This document shows positions 11,331 to 24,085 of a stretch of DNA of 64,000 bases, in pieces. A model generated the notes under the pieces. It saw nothing but the letters and a program-made list of their open reading frames with translations. It made no database searches and was not told where the DNA came from. The DNA is from Latrodectus hesperus. Taxonomy: Eukaryota > Arthropoda > Arachnida > Araneae > Theridiidae. Numbering within the stretch: position 1 is the stretch's first letter; the number at the start of each line of letters is the position of its first letter. Location: contig CM075855.1 of NCBI GenBank assembly GCA_037975125.1, forward strand, positions 79,731,085 to 79,795,084, given 5' to 3'. The position numbers and the translations under genes were made by a program.

Positions 11331-12285
11331 ATGATTTGAGTCTTATGTCACGCTTTTCAAAAGTGACTTCGACTATTATGTCTGTCAGGATTTTTCCCGA
11401 CAGCGCTACAAAGTATTGTAGCTTGAAAGGGAATTCTAATTTAGGGGAAGAGCGCCCCCCTTTCCCCCACTTGAGAATTCAGAGATTGAATTTTAGGCTT
11501 TGATTTCAGTATCGTTATGATGGGTTCTCAAAAGTGCTTAAGAATTCGTTCTAAAATTTCTTCTTTCGGAGTTTTTTTTTGGCTCGAATTTTAAAATTAA
11601 TAAAGACTGCGTCAGAGATTTATTTTTTTTTAAATTTTTGAAATTAAATGTTGACATGAGTTTTTAAAACTAAATGGCGTCGTGATCTCTTAAATAAAAT
11701 TAAAGTCAGGTGGTTTAAACTTATTATCTAACATAAATGATTATATCTAATATAACTTATACTTTTAAAAAATGAAATTGATGTATGTGTATTTTTATAT
11801 TGATGTATCTATTTTTTTTTCATCCTAAAATGTTCTTGTGTGTATAACAAATGATTTCTGTTTGAAACCTTAGGCAAAGCATGCATTTATATCTTAAGTT
11901 AATATTTTAAGTAATAAAAGATATTTTGGAATAAAAGCATAAGTAATTTTTTTGATGTAAACACTGACTCCTAATTTGTAATATCTTCTTTTAATTTTTG
12001 ATTTTGTAATAATTGGGGAGCTCCGCAAATAAAAATTGTGGAAAAAATTAAATATTTGTCACCTAAAGTTTCTGAAACTACTTAACATAAAAAGCGCTTG
12101 AATTGAATAATTTTTTTTTCTATGGGCAAACTTTTAATTCTGACAATTTTTTTTCTTTTAATTCTGCGTGTGTCAGATTTTTATTATTGATTATTTGAAT
12201 ATTAGAATTTATAATTGGTTTTAAATGTCTTTCCCGTTCAAAAATAATAAATAAATGAGCTACATAAAATTTTAATGTTCAATGT
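11331..12285. other. Intron 4 segment, short hairpins only
   Basis: AT-rich apart from 11340-11480, which contains GCTACAAAGTATTGTAGC (7-bp stem, 4-base loop) at about 11404-11421 and a CTGTC/GACAG pair before it. No gene was recognised. Confidence 0.4.

Positions 12286-12355
<70 letters not shown>
12286..12355. repeat. (AT)n microsatellite with two AC interruptions
   Basis: Alternating AT for about 70 bases, interrupted twice by TACAT. Confidence 0.95.
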
Positions 12356-12357
<2 letters not shown>

Positions 12358-12844
12358 CTTGCATATTCTTGCTGCTCATTGACTTCTCTGAAACTTAATG
12401 GCACAGTCAAGAATTTACCCTGCCAAATTCTCAAGAAAAATTTTGAACTGAGAAAGTAGAAGGAGAAATAAAAATTAAATAATAAAAATAATAAAAATTA
12501 AATAGAAATAAAAATAATAAAAAATACTGAGAAATAAAAATTATTTCGATGGCCCGGTGAGGAAAGAATTCTTCCTTATGTATGGTATAGAACCCGCTAT
12601 CAATAACCAAAATCTAGCGTGATGAGAAGGATTATGCATGCTAAAGTTTCTGGGCCACAACATGCGCTAGAAAAGAAAATTCAAGCAAGGTATCGAATCC
12701 GTTACTTGACCGTGGCTCAAATTTATTTAACGGTTATGGTCAACAGAAATAAGCAGAGGAAATATAAATACATAGCCTAACTTAAAGCAGCTTTCATGAG
12801 ATAAAAATCTGTAATAAGCGAAGTCTCATATCTAAGATAGAATT

Positions 12845-13060
12845 TAGCGTATTGCCAGGGCCCGATTTAGGCAAAAACTTCTTTGGTCCTCTCCCTCCTC
12901 CCCTTCTGCTTCACAACAACAAACTTTCTATTCAATTTGACAAATGATTCTATTCGAATGACAACGTAAAATAAATCTATTTGATTTCGGGGTCCCTTTT
13001 ATGTGTGAATTTGGGGCAACTGCCCCGTGTACCCCAGTTATTGTCAGACTCTGTACATGC
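12845..13060. repeat. Probable transposon fragment
   Basis: The GC-richer stretch (GCCAGGGCCCGATTTAGGC at the left, GGGGCAACTGCCCCGTGTAC at the right) looks like a repeat remnant, but I cannot assign its class. Confidence 0.35.
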
Positions 13061-13270
13061 CTTATTTTTATATGCTTGTTTTTAAAATAAAAAAATTGAA
13101 ATAATTTCTTCGTTGGGGATTTTCACAATTCTCCGTATTTTATTTATACTATTCTGTTCTTTTTGCCCCTTATTGTAAATTTTTTATTATATAGTGAACC
13201 AGCTAATATAGAATCATACACAAATCAGCAATATTTATTATTTATGTACTTTTACTCAAGTATTTCCTGT

Positions 13271-13430
13271 GCCGAGCTAGCAGCTGACTGATTATCGCTA
13301 TTGAATTCTGTTCAACAGTCCGTGGGTTCGAATGCCACCTTAGGTACGGGAGTATGTAGTGGTTCGGATTCCACTTTAAAACGTAAATTCCAATCTAATT
13401 AGCCCTTTGAAACAACAAACCAAACAAACT
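13271..13430 (+). mobile_element. SINE family A, old copy
   Basis: GCCGAGCTAGCAGCTGACTG head, GTGGGTTCGAATGCCACC B box, GTAGTGGTTCGGATTCCACT body and ACAAACCAAACAAAC tail. Confidence 0.88.
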
Positions 13431-14333
13431 AATCAAGTAATTCCTAATCTTATGTCATTAAATATCTAATTTGGCATATAATACGCAATTTTAAGAGCAT
13501 GGAATTTGTAGCCTTAGTACATATATTCAAATACATTTCATTGTCAGTAATGGATAGTAATTACATTTTATTTATTTTTTTATCAAACCGTATGGAATAT
13601 AATGTAGTGAAATTGTATCTAACCAAGAAAATAGGTAAAAGGGAAAATAACTCGTAAAACATAGGAAGAAATTTAAAGGATAAGGAACTAAGTATTCGAG
13701 TAATAAAAATTTTCTATAAAGTACTTGTTATTGGAAACTTTACGTTAAAACGAAAAATAGTATAAGAAAGTAAATGTCTTAACAAATAGAGAAAAGCGGG
13801 AATCCAAACTTCTTAAATATTTAGTAAAAGTAAAGATTTAAAATGGAATGATTTAAAATGATTGATCTCATTATGTGTGTATTTCTTTCTAAGAATATTA
13901 TAAACAATATTCTTGAAAAAAAAACATTGCTTATTAAAGATTATTAATATTTTCAGACCTTATAACATTTTCTACGTTCTTACACCTCAAAGAAATTTTA
14001 GAATTTCCTGTCATTAATCTACAGGAAAGACGTGAAATCTTCTTGTATTGACTGAAAAATTATGCAATTTAAAGAAGAAAAACTTTCTTATATTTAATCT
14101 TGGAAAGCAATTATTGATCATTGATTTCTTCTTCACACAGATCCATAATCGAATAAGTTTTTTTTCCAACGTTGAAAAACCAAAATCTTTTTCAACAAAG
14201 CTCTCTACAGAATTAGATTCCATTGTTTTTCATTATTTCCCTACTAAAATACTTTTTTTCTAGAAAATAAAAATGATTTTCTTAACTTAGTGTATTATTT
14301 TTGTGTGCATTTCCTTTATTTTGTACCTTTTTT
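13431..14333. other. Intron 4 segment, nothing recognised
   Basis: Low-complexity AT-rich sequence. Overlapping short open frames at 14014-14263 on both strands look like chance. Confidence 0.5.
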
Positions 14334-14600
14334 TTCAATACTTTTCATCACTTTCTGTATTCATAAAATTATATTACTCGGAAATCGTAAAGTTTAATTC
14401 CGTAAATTCTTATATTACTAGGTATAAAAAATATACTATTTTTATCTTTTTTTCTATTAGATATTTTTATCTTTTTTTCTTCAATACTTTTCATCACTTT
14501 CTGTATTCGCAAAATCCTATTACTTCAAAATGGTAAAGTTTAATTCCATAAGTTCTTATATTATTAGATATAAAAATCTACTATTCACATTAGATCGTTC
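14334..14600. repeat. Tandem duplication, period about 146 bp
   Basis: TTCAATACTTTTCATCACTT begins at 14334 and again at 14480; both are followed by related sequence (AAAGTTTAATTCC, TTCTTATATTA). The two units have diverged by scattered substitutions. Confidence 0.8.
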
Positions 14601-15433
14601 ACACTTGTAAGGAAAATCGAATAATTTAATTTTGAAACTTTCCCTACAAAAATACGAGGGTTTGGAAACTTGACTCTAAAAATTGATTAACTCGATTCAT
14701 TATATCATCAGTCAGTGTTAGGAATAGAAAATTTTTTATTCAAAAACAAATTATCTAACGCGTACCTAATTCATTTGGCACTTGCTTTTTCTAGGAATAA
14801 ACATAATATAATGGAGTTTTTTAAACCATTCTTATATAAATTTTATTTAAATTATACAAACGAAACTTAAATTTCATAAATATATTTATAAATTTATTTT
14901 ACGAAAGCGAAAATTTTAACTTTATCAAAATACATTGCTACAAATGCTGCAATTTAACATTTGAAAATATAACTTTTCAAACGAAATTACCAAAAGTTTC
15001 TAGCATTTTTTATTAAATTTAGAATCTCAGTGTGTTTATAATTTATTCACATCTCAGTAGAGAAATGTTGAAATATTTTATTAATCAAATTAATAAAAAA
15101 TTTTAAAATTAATATAATTTTTATTAATTTTAATTAATTTACTGTTCATATTAATGTAAATTTATGATATTAATATAAGATAAACGTCATTTTCGCTTTG
15201 TCTTTCAGTGAAGTGAGAATAAGTATGCAAATTAGAGCATGACGTGGTTGAGATTCCGGTTAGTCGAGAGCAGTAATCAGTCTATCATTATAAAAGCAGG
15301 TCCATCACGCACATTCATCAATCGTAACTCGAACAGCAGCGAAGAGACTTCAAAACTTGGCATATCAGCTGTTGCATTAAGTCACTGAATACGTCAAGCG
15401 TTTGGAAATAGCGTTGTAAAGGAATTTACAACA

Positions 15434-15917
15434 AGGCATTGGTTTCACAAATTCAGGTCGGGAAAATTGCCCCTCTGTGAGGAAACTGGTGTCTGGTGGA
15501 CTATTTGTCTAATAGTTCACCATGAGCTGCTACCAATGGGCCAAACGGTCACTGCGGACCTGTACTCGCAACAATTGGAATATGTGCGACAGTCATTGCA
15601 ACAGCGGGGTGTACTGTTCTTGGCACATACCCGTGCTACATGCGCATTGGCTTTGTCCAAGAATACCATACAGCGACTTGGTTGGGGGATTTTGTGCCAT
15701 CCTCCTTACTCACCTGATCTTGCATTATCAGATTACCACCTCTGCCTTTCCTTGGACAATCATCTGCGTGAAAAATTCTTCACCAATGAAGCAGACTTGC
15801 GTCAAGCACTCACGGACTTCTTTGAGTCCAAAACCCCCGAGTTTTACCGCAAGGGATATTGCACAACTGGAGACACGTTGGCAAAAGGTGCTGGATGCCG
15901 ATTATTTTGAGGACTAA
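15434..15917 (+). pseudogene. Internally deleted mariner-type transposase
   Basis: RHWFHKFRSGKL, the end of a mariner HTH domain, runs directly into ETGVWWTICLIVHHELLPMG and QTVTADLYSQQLE of the catalytic domain, so a large central part including the first catalytic Asp region is missing. Downstream come TIQRLGWGILCHPPYSPDLA, with SDYHL where the second motif lies, and SKTPEFYRKG. A frameshift near 15857 moves the end (AQLETRWQKVLDAD then YFED-stop) to another frame. The DNARPH motif is degraded. No intact protein is possible. Inverted ends were not identified. Confidence 0.88.
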
Positions 15918-17089
15918 TAATATGCTACACTTTCTGTATATCATGTTCTTTTGGGTCATAAAAAACTACAAGAACTCCTTTGTTTATACCTTGTATTAAT
16001 ATTATAAATTTTAAATATTAATATAAATTTATGATACAAATATAACAATGTATTTATGCGAAAGTTTTTTTTTTTTTTTACTTAAAACGCTTTTAAATTT
16101 CCGTTACAAAATTCGGTAATACGGTAAAATATTTTTCTTATGTGCTTATCTTTCCTCATAATGGTCAGACAGTAAGTGCAATCACATGCATAAAAATGAC
16201 TCGATGAACTCGATGAATTATCGTTATTAAATTATTGCTGTATAATTAAATGATTTTAAACAAGCACCACCCTTATTAAACATCGTGGTAATTAAAAATT
16301 AGCATAATTTTTAAACGAGTAAATTTGTTCGTTGTTTGATAGAATTGTTTTTTTGTTTCTTTAAGCTAAAATATGTAATAATTTTCATTTAACAATTTGT
16401 AACATCCGAATTAATGAGGCCCTACCAGAATCAAATTTTAAATTTCAGACTCTATCCTAAATCTTAAATCATTGCAATGACTGCAAAAAGGGTCTGGTTA
16501 AATGAATAAATAAGCAATTTAAGAATTCAATATTTAAAAAAGTAGAAAATTTTATAAAATTGCACAAGAATTTAAATAACTAAGATTGAAGTATTTAAGA
16601 TTACAAATTTTGACCAAAAATTACGAAAAATAAAGTGGAAATGGTTTCCAGGTTTAAGGAAAATTATTTGTGGGATATTTTCCCTTCAGAAGTAAAAGTA
16701 TAGAAATAAGTGTTTTCCATATTACATCCTGATATTGATGGAAAATGGACGAAGACTTTCATTTCATCTTGAAAAAAATGTTTCAATTAACATAAATTTT
16801 AATTGAAAATTTCTTGCATATGATTTAATTTGTATTCATGCATTTGGTGATTGGATCTTTTAGTTCAAACTGATCATGATTCTCAATTTTAAGACTTAAT
16901 TATGAAACCAAACGTCGCAATTTGTACAGTCATTTGCTTTCGCTATTATTTTCAACCATTCATATTCAGTTTACTACAAAATCCCCCTGTATCCTTGACT
17001 TTAGAAGCAGTAGGCCCCTAGCTTAAAACTTAAAGTAGAAGATCCTCAGGAGTATCACCTTCGTTCTTAAGGACAAAGAGTTTCAACCA
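15918..17089. other. Intron 4 segment, nothing recognised
   Basis: AT-rich with homopolymer runs; no coding or repeat family signal seen. Confidence 0.45.
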
Positions 17090-19460
17090 CGGAGAAGCTT
17101 TGCCTTACAACTGCGAATTTCGGATGTTGGAATTGAAAAGAGCATTACAGCAGGCCAATAATACTAGTCCAGGACTTGATGGAATCCGCTATCAAATGCT
17201 TCGTCATTTAAGTCCAGATTCCCTTTTGAACTTGCTGTCTTTGTTCAATAGGATCTAGACTGAAAACAAATTTCCATCACTTTGGTACGAAACAATAGTG
17301 ATTCCGATCCTTAAGGCTGGTAAGGATCCTTCAGACCCTCCACATTATCGACCAATAGCTCTGACGAGTTGCTTATGTAAGACTCGAACGTATGGTTAAC
17401 GCACGTCTCATAAATGTCTTAGAAAGAAAGAAATGTGTACATATCAATCAGAGTGGCTTTCGTAAAGGAAGATCCACTCTTGATAATATGATATATTTGG
17501 AAACCCAAATCCACAACGCTTTTGTGCGGAGGAACTATCTGGTTTCCACATTTTCTTTGACATTGAGAAGGCATACTACCGTACATGACGATATGGAATT
17601 CTCCGTTCATTATATGATTTTGGCGCTCTTTTTCGGGGTAATCTTCCAATATTCCTAAAAAAAATTTACGCTCCCGTGTTTTTAAAATACGTATTGGAAC
17701 AATTTTTTCCAATACTTTCATCCAAGACGAGGGTGTACTCCAAGGCTCTATTTTAAGTGTCACCTTTTTTAACTTGTACATCAGTTGCATCCTCCATCTA
17801 ATTTCGTTTTCTGTATATGGGACGGTTTAGGTTAATGACCTGCAAATATCATGTGAGGGCTCTAACATGCGTTTAATTGAGAGACAACTACAAACAACAG
17901 TTAACAAACTTGCTGCATGGTGTGCTGCGAATGGCCACACGTTGTCTCCTGGCAATGGTAATTGAGTCCATTTCTGCAGGAAGTCTAGCCTGCATAATGA
18001 TCCTACTATCTGCATAAAAAATACGCCTATCCCTGTTGTCAACGAGATAAAATTTCTGAGTATAATTTTTGACCGAAAATTAAATTTTCTTCCGTCTGTG
18101 CTTCATTTGCGGAAGAAGTGTGAGCGATGGCTTAATATCCTCAAGGTGTTTTCTAATACATCTTGGGGTGCTGATCGCACGGCATTACTTCGTGTCTACC
18201 AGTCATTAATTTTGCCTCGTATTGACTATGGATCTGCTAGGTCTTCCGTTCTACACAGATTGGATACAATACATCACTCTGCTTTGAGAATATGTTCAGA
18301 CGCATTCCGCACATCACTCGTCCAGAGTCTATATTCGATTTGCGAGCAACCGCCTTTAGATCTGAGACGAATGTAGCTGTCTCTCAATTATTATGCAAAA
18401 ATTATGTCTGGCCCTCATCATCCATTATGTTCCATGACTACTACTCCTGCATTAATGAGGCTGTATGACGCCCGTTCATACAGCATTCCACCTTTTCTCA
18501 CTCGAACAAAGTCCAGCTGATTATATTCAGACCTATGTGATGTCCGCTTTGACAAAACGGACCTTTTACATCCACCTTGGTATGATCCACAGATTAAAAT
18601 TATCAATCCTTTTGCTCGTTATTTGAAAATCCGACACAACAACTTCTGTTTTTCAGCAGCTATATGCCTCACATCGCTGTCAGTATGCCACGTAAACACC
18701 AATTTTCACCGATAGATCAAAATCTACAGGACATGTTGATTGTGCTGTAGTTATTGAAAAAAAAAACCTCTTAGCTACAACCTTCACTGGTTCTGTTTCA
18801 TATTCTCTACTGACAACAGCGATTTATCAAGCTCTTCAGCAGATGAATACATGTGATAGTTCTAAATACTGTGTGTACACTGACAGTTTGAGTGTGTTGG
18901 AAGCTTTGCGGAACACTAGTTTTGACTGCCATCCTGTTGTGTCTAGAATTATCCGAGCATTAGATTCCCTTGTTGGCGAGGGATATGACATTATTTTCTG
19001 CTGGATCCCAAGTCATATAGGTCTCCATGGTAATGAGAGGGCTGATGCAGCAGCTAAATCTGCATCTAGCCCATGTCTTCCATCAGTTCCTTTGTCTGAC
19101 GTGAGAAATGTTAAAATATTAATCTATTCTCTTTGGCAGGAGTCATTGAACATGCAGGTCAATAATAAATTGCGTGCTATATTTCCATACATCACCTCAT
19201 TAACAGTTTTACCGATACGAAGTGCTGATGTAAGATAAACTCGCCTTCGTATCGGACACACACGTTTCACACATAGACATTTGTTTCTAAACGAATTAAA
19301 TCCTTGTTGTGAAACGTGAGATGAACCATTCACTGTTTATCATATTTTAATTTCATGCCCATATTTTAACCAATATCGTTTACTCTTTTTTAACTATGAT
19401 ATTTTAACCTTATTTAATTTACTTGGGGAACCACCCCACATTTTTTTTTAATTTTTAAAG
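17090..19460 (+). pseudogene. Degenerate Jockey-type LINE ORF2 (RT and RNase H)
   Basis: Fragments of one protein occur in order but in different frames. RT start: RALQQANNTSPGLDGIRYQM, then ETIVIPILKAGKDPSDPPHY and RPIALTSCL. RT core: INQSGFRKGRSTLDN. Thumb region: CERWLNILKVFSNTSWGADR near 18120 and LILPRIDYGSA. RNase H: VYTDSLSVLEALRN, IIFCWIPSHIGLHGNERADA. The end resembles NELNPC and VYHILISCPYFNQYR. The catalytic FADD region is not readable. Frameshifts and stops are many. An A/T-rich stretch near 19440-19530 may be the old 3' tail. This is a dead copy of a different element from the fragment at 8577. Confidence 0.88.
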
Positions 19461-19549
19461 TTTTAATGTTGCTTGAGTTTCCAAAAAAATAAATAAAATA
19501 ATAAGAAGAAAAAAATAAATAAAATATCTGCTTCGAAAACTTTATTCTT

Positions 19550-19835
19550 AGCTCAGCATGTCCGTTTTTGAACCTTGCGCCATAAAACCAACCAACCTCA
19601 GAAGTATCATTTCACATGGAGGACATTGCGCCCACTACATATTTAACGCGCAGTAGCCATCATTAGTGAACACGATGTATCTTCTATTGAGTAGGGTACC
19701 TATCTAATTAACCTTCACATGCAAAAAATGACTGTGGAGCGACAGATTCTATTGGCTAGGAATTTGAACTCACTACCCTTCGATAACGAGAACGATGCCT
19801 TAAACAAACAAACCACTGCGGCTTCCGATTCAAAC
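19550..19835. mobile_element. Composite SINE remnant
   Basis: A family A tail (CTAATTAACCTTCACATGC, AAAAATGACTGTGGAGCGACA) at about 19703-19744 is followed by what looks like a reversed tRNA-like head (reverse B box around GAATTTGAACTCACTAC). The flank at 19550-19700 is also GC-balanced. Confidence 0.5.
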
Positions 19836-21389
19836 TGTCTCAGTTATTATAGTGTGAGTAAAATAATACAGCGAAGACACGTAACCACACTTGATTTGAT
19901 GCTGAATAATTATAATTTTTAATTTAAATGTCACTTGAAATGCGTTTTAAAATACCATTTCATTTCTAAGTATGTTTTATATTTAAAGTTAGGGAATATT
20001 CTTATATAGGACCCACTACTTTCTATTTATTTTTGACAATGATTAATTAACTCTATGATGACTTACCACAAGCCTTTTGGGACTGCCATAAATATTTCCA
20101 AATAGTGTAAATAGACTTTGAATTTCAATATTTACATTTTTACAGATGGCGTTTGCATAAAGTCAAAAGTGTATTTTCGATCTTGTATGCTGAGTAAATA
20201 TAATGTTAATGCTTCCTTTTGATAGAAATATAACGAATATTTCTTTGATATCTGACTTATTCAGTGCGTTTGCTTTGGATAAAAACTAAATATTAATTAA
20301 TCAAACATCCGAGCTGGTAGTTTCGAGTAGAAATTTGAATAAATAAAATTTCGTATCAAACATTATTTCATTCAACTTTAAATTACTGATATTAAATTTT
20401 TAGCAATTTTATATGTTTACTTAAAACAACTTTGTTCATCAAACTTATTTAGGCTCTAAGCTAAATTACAAACAATATTTTATTTAATCTTTATTCAGAG
20501 GAAATACCTGATTCATTAAATTAAAGACAACATTTGAAATTGTTTCACGTTTTTAAAATGAGATGCGAATTAAATACTGTCCGCATCATACTCTAATTAC
20601 CGAAATAATGAAAAATATGTAGACTGAAGAAATTTTCTTTGTACTTATTTATTTACATATTTTATTTCATGCTTGTCAGCTGCATTCTGAGGGGTAATTC
20701 ATGAACATTCTGAGAGGTAGTTCATAAAAAATACAGTTTTCCAAATTTCATTTAATTACAAGACAAAATAATCACAATTAAAGCGGTTTTAAATTTCGAT
20801 GGAAGGGAATCAAAAAACTCTGCTTTCTTGGAAAACTTTTTACTGCTTTCATTCAGAATATTCCTAATTTTTCAATTAAAAAAAAATTGTGTGCATAGAG
20901 ATTTTAGAGGTAGAAAAGTACTTTATTGTGGTCTTATTGGCAAGCGCTTAGTATGTTTATCATCATTAGAATATTTTTTCCTTCCTTTTCATGAAAGTAC
21001 CTTTTATTTCTAAAAAATTTTGTTACTTATTATATTAAATAATTTGTGTAACTTGTACTGGTTATGAAAGCATTGGGAAATATTCTGTATATCTATGTGA
21101 CATCTAAAGATATCAATATCTGCTATTTATCTGCATTGTTTACGCAGTATTGAAACAATTTTGATTATAGTTGCTTTCATTTATATCTAAGATTATTTTT
21201 TCTTTTGTTCAATATTTAGTAATCAATATTTGGCAAAAAAATTATTTGTGTTGTCTTTGATTCTAATCAGAACGGTTTTAACTTTGATAAGGTGAGTTGT
21301 GAAAAGTTTAATTCGAGAATGAGAATTTGGACTGCGGTGTTTGAGTTGAAGATAAGGATTTTATATATCAAATTTGTTGAATAATTCAA
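19836..21389. other. Intron 4 segment, nothing recognised
   Basis: AT-rich; short open frames at 20828-21013 and elsewhere have no recognisable motif. Confidence 0.45.
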
Positions 21390-21600
21390 TTTGGGGACGC
21401 ACTGATCGAATGGTAGGGCAGGGCTCTTCGGAACATCAGTTCGGTTCGATCTCGACTATTGAACAACGGGATATCTTACTATTTGCGTGCACGTTTGTCA
21501 GGATGGGTTCTGGGGTGGTTTCCAGGTCTTCGCCCTGGCATCATCGACTATTAATGAAAAGTTCTCCCGTCTCGAAAAGTTCTAGCATCAGAAAGTATAA
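21390..21600 (+). mobile_element. SINE family B copy
   Basis: A tRNA-like head (CTGATCGAATGGTAGGGCAG, CGGTTCGATCTCGAC) is followed by TTGAACAACGGGATAT and TGCGTGCACGTTTGTCAGG, the body shared with the copies at 22176, 23213 and 51024. Confidence 0.7.
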
Positions 21601-22046
21601 ACCGGATATTCAATAACATTTATATAAACTAATTTATGTTTTAAAATAATGAAAATATGATATCCGAATATATTAAATGTATTCTTGATACCATACTACA
21701 TTAACATTGCGACTCTATGATATTATTAAAACAATTACCATAGCATCTCCGAATTCTCTGAATGTTTAATTAATAAGTTTCTAATATATTAAAAATATCT
21801 TCAGGATTTTTTCTTTAAACTAAACATACTAGCATATAAACATAAGTTGCTTGTTGGCTTAATATATAGATTAATTAACAAATTATTCCTAATATTTATT
21901 TCTCTAAAATTTGTTAAACAAGCATTAAATATCTGCTATTCTTTTTGAAGTCAAAAGGAAAGGAATTTATATTTTTTCTTGATATCCTATACTTTAGCTT
22001 CCTATATAGTTTTGTGATCTATGATATAAGTTTTCCTAGTTACAAT

Positions 22047-22065
22047 TATATATATATATATATAT
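22047..22065. repeat. (TA)n microsatellite
   Basis: Nine to ten TA units. Confidence 0.9.
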
Positions 22066-22175
22066 TGTAATCTATACAATATATTTTGCAATTTATTTTG
22101 TAAGTATTAAAGATACTTTTCAGCACCTCACATCCATTGGGCTCTTATTCACGTGGTGTCCGCAGAATTCGATAT

Positions 22176-22320
22176 GAGCTCAACATGGCCTAATGGTAGA
22201 TCATTATTTTTCAAAGTGGAATGTCCCGGGCTCAATCCCAGCCTTGTTGAACAGCAGCGTATAGTTGTTTTGACATACCAAACTCTAAATAGCAAACTTT
22301 CACACTGATGGGACAGTTCA
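22176..22320 (+). mobile_element. SINE family B copy, 5' part
   Basis: GAGCTCAACATGGCCTAATG head and GGGCTCAATCCCAGCCTTGT B-box region, followed by TTGAACAGCAGCGTATAG. Confidence 0.65.
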
Positions 22321-22499
22321 AAAAGAAATTAATATTTTACATACTGGACACAATCATATGTTTTAAATTTTTTTAAACTAAAAGTTTAACTACTAATTTA
22401 TTTTTCGTTAACACTGCATTGTAACCTATCTAAATAGGTTATAAGGCATTTTAAAGTTTACCTTGCAATTGGATTTTGGAAAGGTTTTTTAAATATATA

Positions 22500-22685
22500 G
22501 GGGGCCATATTCGGTATCGCAAGGGAAGAAACCCCAAGCAAGGAAAACACCCAAGCGCCCCCCATTAATAGACGTTCATGGAGAAATCAAAAGCGCAGGA
22601 TCCATCTCTCGTACTTCAGTAGTGGCTGAAACCGAACCCAGGTTTTTGTCACGGTGTCCTACCACTTGGCCGGTGTGCCCAACGG
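22500..22685 (-). mobile_element. SINE of a third family, minus strand
   Basis: On the minus strand, GGCACACCGGCCAAGTGGTA and CCTGGGTTCGGTTTCAGCC look like A and B boxes; a GC-rich body follows towards 22500. Confidence 0.6.
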
Positions 22686-22850
22686 AAAATGGTTGTTACG
22701 CTTCTGCCTTCTGCATGAATGTTTGTTGGTGTAGGTGCTTCAGACTTTTCAGCGTTTTCTCTTTCCCAAAACGTGAATAAAGTCATAATTCATAAAACGT
22801 CCTCCCAAAAGGTAATTTATACGATAGATATAAAATGCTTCACAGCTGTT
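22686..22850 (+). mobile_element. SINE family B, 3' part
   Basis: GTTACGCTTCTGCCTTCTGC and GTGTAGGTGCTTCAG match the body of the 51024 copy (GTTACGCTTCTGCGTGC, GTGTGGGTGCTTCGG). Confidence 0.65.
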
Positions 22851-22872
22851 ATGAGTTATTCGACCATTAGCT

Positions 22873-23050
22873 GGGCCGGGCTGGTAGCTGAATGGTTAGC
22901 GCTCTTGCTTTCGGTCCAACTGTTTACGAGTTAGAATCCCATCTTGTGTATGGATGTTGGCAAGGCATTGGAATGCATTTTAAGCCGTAGATACTGATCA
23001 AATTCGCTCTCGTGTGCAAAACATTACCCTTGAGCGACAAACAAATCAAA
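22873..23050 (+). mobile_element. SINE family A copy
   Basis: GGGCTGGTAGCTGAATGGTT, AGCGCTCTTGCTTTCGGTCC head and CCCTTGAGCGACAAACAAAT tail; moderately diverged. Confidence 0.88.
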
Positions 23051-23206
23051 CCTAGCCTTCAGTTCAACTGTCTGTGTGTTTGAATCCCACCTTGGGTTTG
23101 GATGTTTGCAGTGTATCGGAATCAACTTTAAATCGTGCGTCCGTGTCTAATTGGCTTTCTTTCGTGTGTTAAAAGTTACTGTTGTGCCACAAACTGACCA
23201 ACCACC
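23051..23206 (+). mobile_element. SINE family A copy, head-truncated, in tandem
   Basis: It begins at CCTTCAGTTCAACTGTCTG and continues with TTTGAATCCCACCTTGGG and TTGTGCCACAAACTGACC. It directly follows the previous copy. Confidence 0.82.
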
Positions 23207-23212
23207 ACGTGC

Positions 23213-23500
23213 TGTCAAATTGAAGTTCGATATGAGCTTAACGTGACTTAGTGTTATGACACCGCTCGTCAAAGTGGAAGCTCCCATGTTCGATCCCAGC
23301 CATTGTTGAACAACAGGAGAAAGATGTTGTCTTTCTACCTTCTGCATGCATATCTCTCGGAGTGGGAGGGGGGGTTTCTTGGTTTTCTCCCTTGTGACTT
23401 AGGAATAGTATCCTCCATGAAAGTCCTCTAGTGAGCCAACTAATGCGATGTATATTAAAATTACCTTACAACAGCCAGAAGCTGTTACGTTGTCCGTTCA
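23213..23500 (+). mobile_element. SINE family B copy
   Basis: GATATGAGCTTAACGTGACT head, ATGTTCGATCCCAGCCATTG B box, CTTTCTACCTTCTGCATGC and TTGGTTTTCTCCCTTGTGAC body. Confidence 0.72.
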
Positions 23501-23723
23501 TGGTTCTCAAGTTTTCCCGACTCTTTCCTGATTTGGAAACTCGTGAATCATCTGGAAAAATACAACTCACAGTATTTGCTTTATGCTGCGAACATAAATG
23601 GTGAATGCTTATGCTTTTCACTCGAATTTTTATTGAATCACCACAATTGCTTTAGATTTGTTCAAGATAGTTTGATTTTAAAGGTAGAAAAACGGTTAGC
23701 ATTTTTATCGATATTTTTGGGGC

Positions 23724-24085
23724 TTAGCAGCCTGGTGATTAGGGCATCCGCCTTCCATCCAGAAGGGTGGGGTTCGATTTCCAATGCCGCCAAAGGCCCG
23801 CCGAGTACATGCGATATACGTACTCGTTAAATCAGTGAAATCGAAATTTTTGTGGTCGGTCGTTGAGCAGTTACCATGGGTACAATGATCTGAAGAAAAT
23901 TTCCTCCCCCTTCAGATCAGTGTCAAAATTGAAGGAGTAGATCCTTTGGGGGTGCCATCTATCGCAGGATTTCAAGAGCAAAGACGTACTTTCACCTTCG
24001 TGGTGCTCTGGTTACTGACTTAAATTCGCATAGCTAAGGCATAGCGAGCTTGGCTTGTCCAAGTGTCATAAGTAACTACACTTAA
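23724..24085 (+). mobile_element. SINE family D copy, long
   Basis: The tRNA-like head AGCAGCCTGGTGATTAGGGC with B box GGGGTTCGATTTCCAATG is followed by a long GC-balanced body ending GCTTGTCCAAGTGTCATAAG. A shortened relative lies at 47262. Confidence 0.75.

Noticed and set aside
12580..12740. Possible SINE near 12.6 kb
   Set aside because: A weak tRNA-like word on the minus strand only; no body or duplication could be confirmed.
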